NCBI GenBank assembly: GCA_964647905.1
Contig: CAZYJR010000014.1
Location: forward strand, 28,452-92,451
Length of the DNA stretch: 64,000 bases
Direction: 5' to 3'
From: CAZYJR01 sp964647905
GTDB lineage: Bacteria > Desulfobacterota > DSM-4660 > Desulfatiglandales > HGW-15
In this document: one piece after another, positions 52,482-60,333 of the stretch
Layout: every line of letters begins with the position of its first letter
Numbering within the stretch: position 1 is the stretch's first letter
Notes under the pieces: generated by a model
What the model saw: only the letters and a program-made list of their open reading frames with translations
Database searches by the model: none
What the model was told of the DNA's origin: nothing
Program-made: the position numbers and the translations under genes

Positions 52482-53681
52482 ATGCGAAAGTACTACAAGG
52501 AGCGCTTCGAGGCGCAGCGCCGCATAGCCAAGAGGCTGGCTTCCACCATGGAGGTGAACGAGATCCTCCAGATACTGCGAAAGGAGGCCCGCCGTCTGGT
52601 GCCGCGGGCCATGGAGGTCTGCATCCTCCTTCTGGACAAGGACGCCCCCCGATACACCAGACCGCTCCAATGCGCCCTCCACGACCGGCCGGTGAACTGC
52701 CTCTCGTGCAAGCGGGGACGGGCGGCGGTTCAAAAGGCCCTTCGAAAGGGCAGACCGGTCATAATATCCAAGACCGAACCCATAAGGCGGCCCGGCGGGG
52801 AGTTGGTGGAGACCGGGCCGGAAGGGGCCGTTCCGGTTAGAAGCGGAGGCGTCGACCTGGCCGTAGTGAGCGTGGTACTGGAGCCCGGGGCCAGATTCAC
52901 GAGACGGGACCTCTTCTTCACCAAGGACATGGCCGAGACGGCCGCCAACGTCATAACACATGCAAAGCGCCACTGGGAGGTCACCAGGGAAAAGCTGGAG
53001 ATAGGCCGCCGGCTGGCCGGAATGTCTCCTTTCGTTCCCAGGAGCGTCCGCCGCCTGGTGGAGACCGACCCAGCGGCCCTCGAGCAGGAAAAGCAACGCA
53101 GGGAAGTAACCGTCCTGTTCCTCGACCTGGAGGACTACACCCTTCTCACCTCCAACCGTTCCGAAGACGAGATGAACGAGGTGGTGGAGAAGCTCTTCAG
53201 CCGCTTCGTGGACCCCATACAGCGCTCCGGCGGGGAGATAAACGAGACCTCGGGGGACGGGCTGATGATCCTTTTCAAGGACGGAGAGGCAGAGGAAAAC
53301 GCCGTTAACGCAGTCCGCTCGGCCCTGGACATCAAGGAGCAGATCCCCCGGCTCAACCAGGAGCTCCCGGCCGGAGCGGAAGCGCTGCGCGTGAACATGG
53401 GCATCAACTCGGGCACGGCCCTCTTGGGGCTCAGCCGTTACAGGGGTCTGCTGGAGACCCGCATGACTTATACAGCCACCGGCGCGGTCACCAACCTGGC
53501 CGCCCGGCTGGCCGATCTGGCCAAGGGCGGGCAGATCCTGGTGGGAGAAGGGACCAAACGGCTGGTCCAGGGCCTGTGGGCCCTTCGCCCCCATGAACCC
53601 GCCGAGCTCAAGGGCTTTGATAAGCCGGTCCCTATATGGGAGCTGGTGGATGGAGACGCGGGCCGGGAGGCCGGAATCTGA
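52482..53681 (+). CDS. GAF-domain class III adenylate/guanylate cyclase
   Basis: Soluble nucleotide cyclase, 399 aa. An N-terminal coiled segment leads to a GAF domain (about residues 20-165) that contains CxxC-like cysteines in CALHDRPVNCLSCKRG, a possible Fe-S or metal sensor. The cyclase domain (about 205-395) has metal-binding Asp in VLFLDLEDYT and SGDGLMILF, and the transition-state region TGAVTNLAARLADL. The substrate-specifying positions are not decisive by eye. It is transcribed away from the TetR operon across a 200-bp region and upstream of the cytochrome pair. Confidence 0.9.
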   Translation: MRKYYKERFEAQRRIAKRLASTMEVNEILQILRKEARRLVPRAMEVCILLLDKDAPRYTRPLQCALHDRPVNCLSCKRGRAAVQKALRKGRPVIISKTEPIRRPGGELVETGPEGAVPVRSGGVDLAVVSVVLEPGARFTRRDLFFTKDMAETAANVITHAKRHWEVTREKLEIGRRLAGMSPFVPRSVRRLVETDPAALEQEKQRREVTVLFLDLEDYTLLTSNRSEDEMNEVVEKLFSRFVDPIQRSGGEINETSGDGLMILFKDGEAEENAVNAVRSALDIKEQIPRLNQELPAGAEALRVNMGINSGTALLGLSRYRGLLETRMTYTATGAVTNLAARLADLAKGGQILVGEGTKRLVQGLWALRPHEPAELKGFDKPVPIWELVDGDAGREAGI

Positions 53682-53711
53682 TCATTCAGGGAGATGCCGG
53701 AGAAAACATGA

Positions 53712-53740
53712 TTGCAACACGATTAGGAACATTGTATATT
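53712..53740 (+). promoter_or_regulatory. sigma-70 promoter candidate for the cytochrome pair
   Basis: TTGCAA (53712-53717) and TATATT (53735-53740), spaced 17 bp, about 150 bp upstream of the nrfH-like start. A leader with a stable hairpin follows. Confidence 0.45.
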
Positions 53741-53779
53741 GCCGCGGTATGATTGCGTGCCGTTCATCTCCTCTCATTT

Positions 53780-53812
53780 GCGGAGCCGCATGCCTGTAAG
53801 AATCGGCTCCGC
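53780..53812 (+). promoter_or_regulatory. stable hairpin in the leader of the cytochrome operon
   Basis: Perfect 9-bp stem GCGGAGCCG / CGGCTCCGC with a 15-base loop. It has no T-run, so it is not a simple terminator; it may be an operator or a leader structure. Confidence 0.45.
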
Positions 53813-53891
53813 CCAAGGCTAACCACCTATATTGCAGGGCCGCCCGGTTTGCAGGCGGACAATGACAGGGGGCTCTGGAGGAGGTGGGACC

Positions 53892-54443
53892 GTGAAGCGC
53901 TATCTGAAGGCCCTGGTCCTGGTCGCCGCAGGAGTGGCCGTAGGATTCCCGCTGTTCAGCATCACCTACTATACTATGGCGCGCACATCCACACCTCAGT
54001 TCTGCGCCTCCTGCCACGAGATTCAGCCGGCTTACAACTCATGGAAGACCTCCACTCACGTGAACAATGACAAGGGGTTCGTGGCGGACTGCATGGACTG
54101 CCATCTCCCAGCACCCCACGACACCTTCAACTTTTTCTACGCCAAGACCGCCCACGGCATAAAGGACATCGTCGTTCATTTCCTGCAGGAGGAGTACGAC
54201 CGCGAAGCCAACCGCCTGGCGGCCTACGCATCCTTCAAGAACGAACAGTGCCAAAAATGCCACCGCAACATTCTCTACATGCCGGACAAGCGCGGGGCCA
54301 TGTTGGCCCATCGCTCAGTGGTATACCCCCGTCCCGGGTACGAGAAGAAGTGCGTGGACTGCCACAGGAACCTGGTCCACGTGGACAGGGATGCTTACGC
54401 GTTCAGCCAGTACAGGCCCCCTTACCGGGGACTGGGCCTCTGA
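53892..54443 (+). CDS. NapC/NrfH-type tetraheme cytochrome c (quinol dehydrogenase)
   Basis: Membrane-anchored tetraheme cytochrome, 183 aa, starting at a GTG (53892) with GGAGGTGGGACC upstream; an ATG 30 bases earlier is possible. One N-terminal helix (ALVLVAAGVAVGFPLFSITY) anchors it. Four heme motifs follow: CASCH, CMDCH, CQKCH and CVDCH. Members take electrons from menaquinol and pass them to a periplasmic reductase. The partner here is the octaheme protein 26 bp downstream, the same arrangement as the HaoC/HaoA-type pairs of Campylobacterota. Confidence 0.92.
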   Translation: MKRYLKALVLVAAGVAVGFPLFSITYYTMARTSTPQFCASCHEIQPAYNSWKTSTHVNNDKGFVADCMDCHLPAPHDTFNFFYAKTAHGIKDIVVHFLQEEYDREANRLAAYASFKNEQCQKCHRNILYMPDKRGAMLAHRSVVYPRPGYEKKCVDCHRNLVHVDRDAYAFSQYRPPYRGLGL

Positions 54444-54469
54444 GGCCTTGAGAAGGGAGGAGAGAGACC

Positions 54470-55864
54470 ATGATTAGAAGAGCCGTCCTGCCAGTCTTGT
54501 TCTCAGTCGCGTTGGCGGGCCTGTGGGCCGCTCCCTCAAAGGCCCAGACCGCCCCGAACTCGGCCAAGGAGAAGGCCTTCCGAATAGAGAGGAGCATGCC
54601 CCCGGAGGCGGTAGCGTGCATCGAGTGCCACAAACAGGAGCACCCGGGCATCTTCGCCGACTGGGCGAACAGCCGGCATGCAAGCGCCAATATCTCCTGC
54701 TACGACTGCCACAAGGCCGAGGAGTTCGACCCTGACGTAAGCCAGGCCCATTACAAGCAGTATGAGAGGAGCGACCGGCCGTTCGGGACCAAGGAGTACC
54801 GCATCCCGGTGGCCGGCGTGGTGACTCCCAAGGACTGCTCGCGCTGCCACCCGGACGAGGCCAAGCAGTACTCCAGGAGCAAACACGCAAACACGCTGGA
54901 GATCATCTGGAAGATAGACCCCTGGCTGAATGACGGCATGAACAGCGATTTCGAGAGAATATCCGGCTGCTTCCACTGCCACGGTACCGTGCTGGAGATA
55001 GAGGAAGGGGAGCTGAGCCCGGAGACGTGGCCCAACGTCGGAGTTGGGCGCATCAACCCGGACGGGAGCCGAGGGGCCTGTACCAGCTGCCACACCCGCC
55101 ACCGCTTCTCTGTCATGGAGGCCCGCAAGCCCGAGGCCTGCGGGCAATGCCACCTGGGCCCGGACCATCCGCAGATAGAGATCTATATGGAGTCCAAGCA
55201 CGGCGACATCTACACCGCCCACGGGGACGACTACAACTGGACCGCAGCCCCGGGCACCTGGTCACCGGGCGTGGACTACCGAGGGCCCACCTGCGCCTCC
55301 TGCCACATCTCGGGAGCAGGAACAACACTGACCACCCATGACGTCACCGAACGGCTCTCCTGGGAGATCCAGGCCCCGCTCACGGTCAGGCCCTCGGAGT
55401 TCGCTGCGTTCCCGGCCAAGACCAACTGGGAAGTGGAGCGGGACAAGATGAAGGCGGTCTGCACCCAGTGCCACGGCAAGGCCTGGGTGGAGGCCCACTA
55501 CGTGAAGTTCGATCGGGTGGTGGAGGAGTACAACGAGGTCTACTTCAAGCCGGCCAAGGAGATCTTGGACACGCTCTATGAAAAGGGCCTACTGGACGAC
55601 TCCCGGTTCTTCGACGAGGCCCTGGAGGTGGAGTATTACGAGCTCTGGCATCACGAGGGCCGCCGCGCCCGCATGGGAGCGGCCATGATGGCCCCGGACT
55701 ACACCTGGTGGCACGGGTTCTATGAGTGCAAGAAGCGCTTCAACACCTTCATGGAAGAGGCGAGGACCCTGCTGGAAGAGAACAGGAAGGCGTACAAGGC
55801 GGAGGACTTTCCCAACGCCACGGGCGATACCACCCGCCCGGCTGCAGCGGCGCCACAGCAGTAG
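54470..55864 (+). CDS. octaheme c-type cytochrome, hydroxylamine oxidoreductase (HAO)-like
   Basis: Periplasmic multiheme enzyme, 464 aa, with signal peptide MIRRAVLPVLFSVALAGLWA. Exactly eight CxxCH motifs are visible: CIECH, CYDCH, CSRCH, CFHCH, CTSCH, CGQCH, CASCH and CTQCH. The C-terminal helical region has WHHEGRRARMGAAMMAPDYT and WWHGFYECKKRF, typical of the HAO fold. In nitrifiers a Tyr crosslinks to the catalytic heme; I cannot tell by eye whether that Tyr is kept. With an NrfH-type quinol dehydrogenase upstream, a reductive role (nitrite or hydroxylamine reduction) is more likely than oxidation (inference). Confidence 0.88.
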   Translation: MIRRAVLPVLFSVALAGLWAAPSKAQTAPNSAKEKAFRIERSMPPEAVACIECHKQEHPGIFADWANSRHASANISCYDCHKAEEFDPDVSQAHYKQYERSDRPFGTKEYRIPVAGVVTPKDCSRCHPDEAKQYSRSKHANTLEIIWKIDPWLNDGMNSDFERISGCFHCHGTVLEIEEGELSPETWPNVGVGRINPDGSRGACTSCHTRHRFSVMEARKPEACGQCHLGPDHPQIEIYMESKHGDIYTAHGDDYNWTAAPGTWSPGVDYRGPTCASCHISGAGTTLTTHDVTERLSWEIQAPLTVRPSEFAAFPAKTNWEVERDKMKAVCTQCHGKAWVEAHYVKFDRVVEEYNEVYFKPAKEILDTLYEKGLLDDSRFFDEALEVEYYELWHHEGRRARMGAAMMAPDYTWWHGFYECKKRFNTFMEEARTLLEENRKAYKAEDFPNATGDTTRPAAAAPQQ

Positions 55865-55993
55865 CCTGCATCCTGTCAACAAGACTATGCGGCTCCAGGG
55901 CCCCGCCGCCGGATCCCGTCGCTTTGGGAATGGTATATGATCAATATGGTTATCCTCGGGCCTTAATGGCAAAACCAAAGCCGGGTGCAAATA

Positions 55994-56012
55994 CCAGGCT
56001 TGCCGAGCCTGG
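55994..56012. terminator. weak hairpin between the cytochrome and ddl genes
   Basis: Seven-bp stem CCAGGCT / AGCCTGG with a 5-base loop, between converging genes. No strong T-run follows on either strand, so terminator function is tentative. Confidence 0.35.
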
Positions 56013-56020
56013 AAGTCCCC

Positions 56021-57130
56021 TCAGGGCGCCAGCGAGCTCCGGAGGGACTCTTCCCTCCGGTGGCGGTCCAGGGCCAGGCGTATCAGACGGTGGATGAGCT
56101 CCGGGTAGGGGAGCCCGCTCGCCTCCCAGAGCTTGGGGTACATGCTTATCTTGGTGAACCCCGGGATGGTGTTGAGCTCGTTTACCACCACCTCACCGGC
56201 GGCCCGCACAAAGAAGTCCGCCCGGGCCATGCCCTCGCAGCCGAGGGTGCGGAAGGCCTTGATTCCGAGCTCCCGGACCCTCTCGGCCACCTCGGGGGTC
56301 AACTTGGCCGGTATCTCCAGGGCCGCGCCGTGCCCGTCAATGTACTTGGCCTCGTAGGAGTAGAAGAGGTGGCGGGACCTGTCCGTCACGATCTCGCCCG
56401 GGATCGAGGCCTCGGGGTCCCGGTTTCCCAGTATGGAGCACTCGATCTCGCGGCCTTCGACGAACGCCTCCACCAGGACCTTGGAATCCCAGGAAAAGGC
56501 CTCTTCAAGGGCCTTGTCGAACTCGTCCGCGTCTCCGGCGCATTGAACCCCGACGGATGAGCCCAGGTTGGCCGGCTTGACAAAACAGGGGCTGCCGAGC
56601 GCTTGACGGACCTCTTCAAAATCAGGCCTCTGTGATGCGCTGTCAAGGACCATGTATCGAGCCACCGGCACCCCGGCCTCTCTCAGGAGCCTCTTGGTGA
56701 CCTCCTTGTCCATCGCCGCCGCCGAGCCCAGGATACCGGCTCCCACGAAAGGTATGCGCAGCATCTTGAGCATCCCCTGTACCGTTCCGTCCTCCCCGTA
56801 AGGGCCGTGGAGCACCGGGAATACCACATCCACTGCTCCCAAAGTCCTTCCCGTTTCCACCTCCCTTATGGTGCCCGCCTCGTCCCCCGGGGCCAGCACC
56901 ACCCTGGCTGCCCCCTTTTTCAGCCTTATGCGCTCAGGGTCCTCGGGGTTCTCCAGGAACCCGCCCGGGGCCAGCAGGTGCCACCCGCCCTGCTTGTCGA
57001 TGCTCAGCACATGGATATCGTAGACCTCCCGGTCCATTGCATCCACAATGCTCCGGGCCGACTGGAGGGAGACCTCGTGTTCCGCGGACCTGCCCCCGCA
57101 GAGGACCCCCACCCTAAGCTTCGCACTCAT
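56021..57130 (-). CDS. ddl: D-alanine--D-alanine ligase
   Basis: ATP-grasp ligase that makes the D-Ala-D-Ala dipeptide for peptidoglycan, 369 aa. Family landmarks are all present: GVLCGGRSAEHEVSLQSA at the N-terminus, FPVLHGPYGEDGTVQG, FVKPANLGSSVGVQ, EGREIECSILG and the C-terminal VVNELNTIPGFTKISMYPKL. ATG at 57130 has GGAGGG upstream. It is a lone housekeeping gene here, not in a division/cell-wall cluster, and marks the border with the AT-richer accessory segment to the right. Confidence 0.97.
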   Translation of the reverse strand: MSAKLRVGVLCGGRSAEHEVSLQSARSIVDAMDREVYDIHVLSIDKQGGWHLLAPGGFLENPEDPERIRLKKGAARVVLAPGDEAGTIREVETGRTLGAVDVVFPVLHGPYGEDGTVQGMLKMLRIPFVGAGILGSAAAMDKEVTKRLLREAGVPVARYMVLDSASQRPDFEEVRQALGSPCFVKPANLGSSVGVQCAGDADEFDKALEEAFSWDSKVLVEAFVEGREIECSILGNRDPEASIPGEIVTDRSRHLFYSYEAKYIDGHGAALEIPAKLTPEVAERVRELGIKAFRTLGCEGMARADFFVRAAGEVVVNELNTIPGFTKISMYPKLWEASGLPYPELIHRLIRLALDRHRREESLRSSLAP

Positions 57131-57371
57131 TTCAGTCGCCCTCCGGTCTCACTTTTCCCGCTTTCCGACATATCCCCGCACCACGGCTTTTCACAGGGAT
57201 GATTACCACTTCACTTATCACAAAGTCGAGGGTCTCGCAAAGAACCCGCTCGACCACGCCTGGGGACACTGTAACCCGTTGAGACTACGGAAGATAACGG
57301 CTCATTCTGCAGCAGACCCTCCTTGCTCTCTATCAAATTGAAAGATTGACAAGAACAAGCAGGCTCAAATC

Positions 57372-57510
57372 ATACCCGTACGGGTATCAATTCCTCGTAG
57401 TCCAAGCTTCTATACCCTATCTGATATAATTTGAAATTGCTCTATTGACATTATACCCTTTAAGGTATATATTCGACCTCAAACACAATTGGTATACCTG
57501 CTAAGGTATA
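57372..57510 (+). promoter_or_regulatory. hipBST promoter with three palindromic operators
   Basis: Three palindromes precede hipB: ATACCCGTACGGGTAT (57372-57387, perfect), TATACC-N6-GGTATA at 57452-57469, and TATACC-N6-GGTATA at 57493-57510, which ends three bases before the ATG. A strong promoter, TTGACA (57445-57450) and TATATT (57468-57473) with 17-bp spacing, is covered by the middle operator. HipB-type repressors bind related two-fold sites (TATCC-N8-GGATA in E. coli), so autoregulation is expected. Confidence 0.75.
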
Positions 57511-57513
57511 GAA

Positions 57514-57726
57514 ATGAGTAGCGCCTTGATAGCATTTGTAAGGCGACGCCGGAAACAGGCAGGCTTGACCCAACAGGATTTGGCCGACAGGGCCGGTGTG
57601 GGCCTGCGCTTCGTCCGCGACCTGGAGCAGGGCAAACAAACCCTGCGTATGGACAAAGTCAATCAGGTGCTCGCCCTGTTCGGACATGAACTGGGGCCCA
57701 TTCCAATAGAACGGGATAACCGATGA
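57514..57726 (+). CDS. hipB: HipB-type XRE antitoxin/repressor
   Basis: DNA-binding member of a HipBST-type toxin-antitoxin module, 70 aa. The helix-turn-helix is plain: RRRKQAGLTQQDLADRAGVG and LRFVRDLEQGKQTLRMDKVN. ATG at 57514 lies directly behind a palindromic operator that also covers the expected ribosome site, so repressor binding may block both steps. The stop overlaps the hipS start as ATGA. In the characterised tripartite system HipB augments neutralisation but HipS is the direct antitoxin. Confidence 0.9.
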   Translation: MSSALIAFVRRRRKQAGLTQQDLADRAGVGLRFVRDLEQGKQTLRMDKVNQVLALFGHELGPIPIERDNR

Positions 57727-58058
57727 ACCGCAAAGATAAAGTGTTTTACGGAGAGAGAGAAGCCGGCGTCATTAGCGAGGATGAGCATGGCTATCATTTT
57801 CAATATCGAATGGATTACCTGAATCAGGAGGCTGCCAGGCCCGTGAGCCTCACCATGCCCCTGCAAAGGGAACCGTTTTCGTCTAAAACCATGCTCCCTT
57901 TTTTTGACGGATTGATTCCGGAAGGCTGGCTGCTGGATGTAGCCACCGATATGTGGAAAATCCATCCCCGCGACCGCATGGGATTGTTGCTGGCCTGTTG
58001 CAAAGATTGCATCGGAACCGTATCGGTGCGGCCCCTGGAGGAGACCCAGCATGATTGA
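57723..58058 (+). CDS. hipS: HipS-type small protein (HipA N-terminal subdomain)
   Basis: A 111-aa protein corresponding to the N-subdomain-1 (Couple_hipA) of full-length HipA: KVFYGEREAGVISEDEHGYH, FQYRMDYLNQEAARPVSLTM and LPFFDGLIPEGWLLDVATDM. In single-chain HipA this part is fused to the kinase. Here it is a separate gene, overlapping hipB by four bases and hipT by eight. In the E. coli O127 HipBST system the equivalent HipS neutralises the kinase. No sign of a frameshift fusing it to hipT was found; the two frames overlap in an orderly way. Confidence 0.88.
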   Translation: MNRKDKVFYGEREAGVISEDEHGYHFQYRMDYLNQEAARPVSLTMPLQREPFSSKTMLPFFDGLIPEGWLLDVATDMWKIHPRDRMGLLLACCKDCIGTVSVRPLEETQHD

Positions 58059-59007
58059 CAGAGGCCGCTGCTTGTTGTGCTATCAGCCGCTGCAAGCCAA
58101 GGAATCCGTCTATCACGCTTCCTGCAGTCGCAAATTCTTCGGCAAACGTCAACCGCCTGCTCTACCCTATGCGCTTAACGAGCTGGACGATGTGGCGAAA
58201 AAAATCGTCCGCCGCAGCGTAACCGTACCGGGTGTACAGGCCAAGCTTTCGCTGCATCTGGCTGAAAGAGGCGAAGAGGCCGGGCGTCTCACCCTGGTGG
58301 GATTATGGGGCAATTTCATCCTTAAGCCCCCCCTCAGTCGATATCCCCAGATGCCGGAAATCGAAGACTTAACCATGCATCTGGCTGCTTTCTTTAAGAT
58401 TGATACCGTACCTCATGCACTAATACCTTTACAATCCGGTGACATAGCTTACATCACCCGACGCATTGATCGCGATAATAAGGGTCGAAAACGACATATG
58501 GAAGACATGTGCCAGCTTACTGAACGCTTAACGGAAGATAAATATAAAGGTTCGTTGGAGCAGGTAGCAAAAGCCATCTATAAATATTCATCTAATCCGG
58601 GGCTCGACGTTATCCGCTTTTTCGAAGTGAACTTGTTTTCATTCCTTACGGGCAATGCTGATATGCATCTAAAAAACTTTTCTCTTATGTATGACTATCA
58701 TAATCTGATTATATTGACTCCAGCCTATGATATGCTGGCCACCCGTCTACTTATACCTGAAACACAGGAGCCGGAAGAATTGGCCCTTACCTTAAACGGC
58801 AAGAAATCGATCTTAAGGTTAAATGACTTCTTGAGCTTCGCTAAAAGCATTGGACTCAATGAAAAACAAACAAGAAATTCTTTTAAGCACTTTAGTGAAA
58901 GTTTGCCATCCGCTATGGCCTTTATCGATCAAAGTTTTATCAGCATGGAAAACAAAGAAACCTTCAAGGCATTGATGTGCGAAAGGGCCTCGCGATTAGG
59001 CCTGTAA
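58051..59007 (+). CDS. hipT: HipT-type serine/threonine kinase toxin (HipA C-terminal kinase)
   Basis: HipA-like kinase lacking the N-terminal subdomain, 318 aa. The N-terminus has a possible zinc site: Cys7, Cys10, His22 and Cys25 (RCLLCYQPL ... YHASC). The Gly-rich loop reads RRSVTVPGVQAKLSL, with Ser56 and Thr58 at the positions that are autophosphorylated in HipT. Catalytic Asp204 lies in GNADMHLKN and metal-binding Asp227 in TPAYDML. Characterised HipT phosphorylates tryptophanyl-tRNA synthetase; the target here is unknown. Base composition is AT-richer than the flanking core genes, which suggests transfer. Confidence 0.9.
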   Translation: MIDRGRCLLCYQPLQAKESVYHASCSRKFFGKRQPPALPYALNELDDVAKKIVRRSVTVPGVQAKLSLHLAERGEEAGRLTLVGLWGNFILKPPLSRYPQMPEIEDLTMHLAAFFKIDTVPHALIPLQSGDIAYITRRIDRDNKGRKRHMEDMCQLTERLTEDKYKGSLEQVAKAIYKYSSNPGLDVIRFFEVNLFSFLTGNADMHLKNFSLMYDYHNLIILTPAYDMLATRLLIPETQEPEELALTLNGKKSILRLNDFLSFAKSIGLNEKQTRNSFKHFSESLPSAMAFIDQSFISMENKETFKALMCERASRLGL

Positions 59008-59039
59008 AAAGGCTTATCCAATTGTAAAGGGATTTTCGC

Positions 59040-59639
59040 ACTTATGAATCGCTCAATTCAGGGTACAGTGTGTGGCATCCTTATCGCATCATGCACAGTT
59101 AGGAGTGCCTAACATCGCCAGTATTCCAGAGCAATCCTTGACAGCCGAGCATTCGCTTCTTTCAGCATCCTGTTCCAGCCCGCCAACAGTATGCCTTGCG
59201 GTTAGCCTGCCCAAAGGGCAACGGGACTGGGTTTCCACGTTCCACATAGTTGATCCTATGGATGACTTAAGTGCGCCCTCTACGCCGGTGGTTCTACAGT
59301 TCCGTGCAGGCAGTTAGGAGACCTGCATCCTGACCACATGCCACTCACACTGGGGAGCAGGCTCCGGCCTTTTAATCCTCATTAGACCTGCGCTTATTGA
59401 CGACGCTTAGAGACATTCAAATATTTTCACCATATCATCCGACCCTAGGCCTTAACCGGGGAGGATTCCCGGAGGGATTCGCCTGTCACCATTTGAACCC
59501 GATTCGGTGCATTGTCCGCAGGGCTTCGCACCCCGTCATCAGCGCGACGACAGCACGCCTGCCTAGGGTCCGGCAGGAACATGCCGGGTACTCCAGGTAA
59601 GTACCTGAGTACACTCAACTATGCTACATCGTGTCGCAC
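59040..59639 (-). mobile_element. probable 5' fragment of a group II intron (no intron-encoded protein)
   Basis: The minus strand begins GTGCGACACGATGTAGC at 59639, matching the group II intron 5' consensus (GUGYG). It then shows a series of strong hairpins and no protein frame: GTACTCAGG/CCTGGAGTAC, CCGGCA/TGCCGG at about 59564-59590, and GGAGCAGGCTCC-type pairing near 59355. This is typical of intron domains I-III. The expected reverse-transcriptase gene and domains V-VI are absent; the fragment gives way to the 3' end of hipT at 59007. The left boundary is approximate. Confidence 0.5.
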
Positions 59640-59648
59640 CCGAACGCT

Positions 59649-59719
59649 AAGCCTGAGCCGCGCCCGCCGAGGACCTCAAAAAAAAGTAACGGACGTGGGC
59701 GGGCGTCGGCGCCAGGCTT
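59649..59719. repeat. large imperfect hairpin abutting the intron (attC-like or terminator-like)
   Basis: Arms AAGCCTGAGCCGCGCCCGCC (59649-59668) and GGCGGGCGTCGGCGCCAGGC plus TT (59698-59719) pair over about 20 bp with small bulges. The loop carries eight A on the plus strand. It starts just after the ParE stop and ends ten bases before the intron's presumed 5' end. Group IIC introns insert next to terminator hairpins or integron attC sites. The R-box sequences of a true attC are not convincing. Confidence 0.5.
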
Positions 59720-59729
59720 TTGCTAGCAG

Positions 59730-60029
59730 CTACTGGGTGACTGGGGTTCCCCTCGCCGCATGCCAGACCCTTGCTATCTCAACGGTACGCCTTCTGTGAT
59801 CAACTCTATAGACAATCCTACATGGCTTGCGAATTACTTCCCGGATAGTCGGGTCGTTGAACTCTGGTACAATGCGCCCAGACTCTGGAAAATCGACTAA
59901 TCTCTCCACTGCCTGAAACAGGCTTCTTACGAATCGTTCTGCCCCCGAGGAACTGTCTTCCGCGATAAAGGTGGCAATGTCTTTGAGATCAAACCGAGCC
60001 GAGGGAGACCAGATCAGCTTGAAAGCCAT
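59730..60029 (-). CDS. ParE/RelE-superfamily toxin
   Basis: Toxin of a type II pair, 99 aa. The ParE-like pattern is clear: FKLIWSPSARFDLKDIATFI, ERLVDFPESGRIVPEF and IREVIRKPCRIVYRVD, ending with a short helix IARVWHAARGTP. Members of this branch poison gyrase (ParE) or cleave mRNA on ribosomes (RelE); sequence alone does not decide. ATG at 60029 overlaps the antitoxin end by 16 bases. The stop is followed directly by the large hairpin, as in an integron cassette. Confidence 0.88.
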   Translation of the reverse strand: MAFKLIWSPSARFDLKDIATFIAEDSSSGAERFVRSLFQAVERLVDFPESGRIVPEFNDPTIREVIRKPCRIVYRVDHRRRTVEIARVWHAARGTPVTQ

Positions 60030-60199
60030 TCCCTGAACTCCTCTCTTACCTTCTCATGGAGAATACCCTTTCCCTCATCGAGTTCACGAAGTCCCTTACG
60101 TACACCCGCCACGAAGTTGATGCGCTCCTGGATATCTTCCCAGGTAGCGTCTTCCGGAAGTTCTTGAATACTCTTTATAGCTATTTCTTTGGACGTCAT
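60014..60199 (-). CDS. antitoxin of the ParE-type pair
   Basis: A 61-aa protein from the ATG at 60199 with GGGGAGG seven bases upstream; a TTG two codons earlier is also in frame. It reads MTSKEIAIKSIQELPEDATW and EDIQERINFVAGVRKGLREL, the usual opening of antitoxins paired with this toxin type, followed by a charged tail that would occupy the toxin. It has no obvious DNA-binding domain beyond the N-terminal helices. It overlaps the toxin start by 16 bases, so translation is coupled. Confidence 0.85.
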   Translation of the reverse strand: MTSKEIAIKSIQELPEDATWEDIQERINFVAGVRKGLRELDEGKGILHEKVREEFREWLSS

Positions 60200-60333
60200 G
60201 TTCAAACCTCCCCATACTTGCTGTTACTGAGCCGGTACACTTTGCCTGCATCTAACAAGTGAGTATGTAGTTTCCGGATAATTCCGAGCTATTAGTATTG
60301 ATGACATATATTTTCGTTGAAGACTACAGTTCT

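Noticed and set aside
59649..59719. Confident integron attC site
   Set aside because: The hairpin arms pair well but the outer R-box sequences do not match RYYYAAC/GTTRRRY, and no integrase gene is visible, so only an attC-like description is kept.
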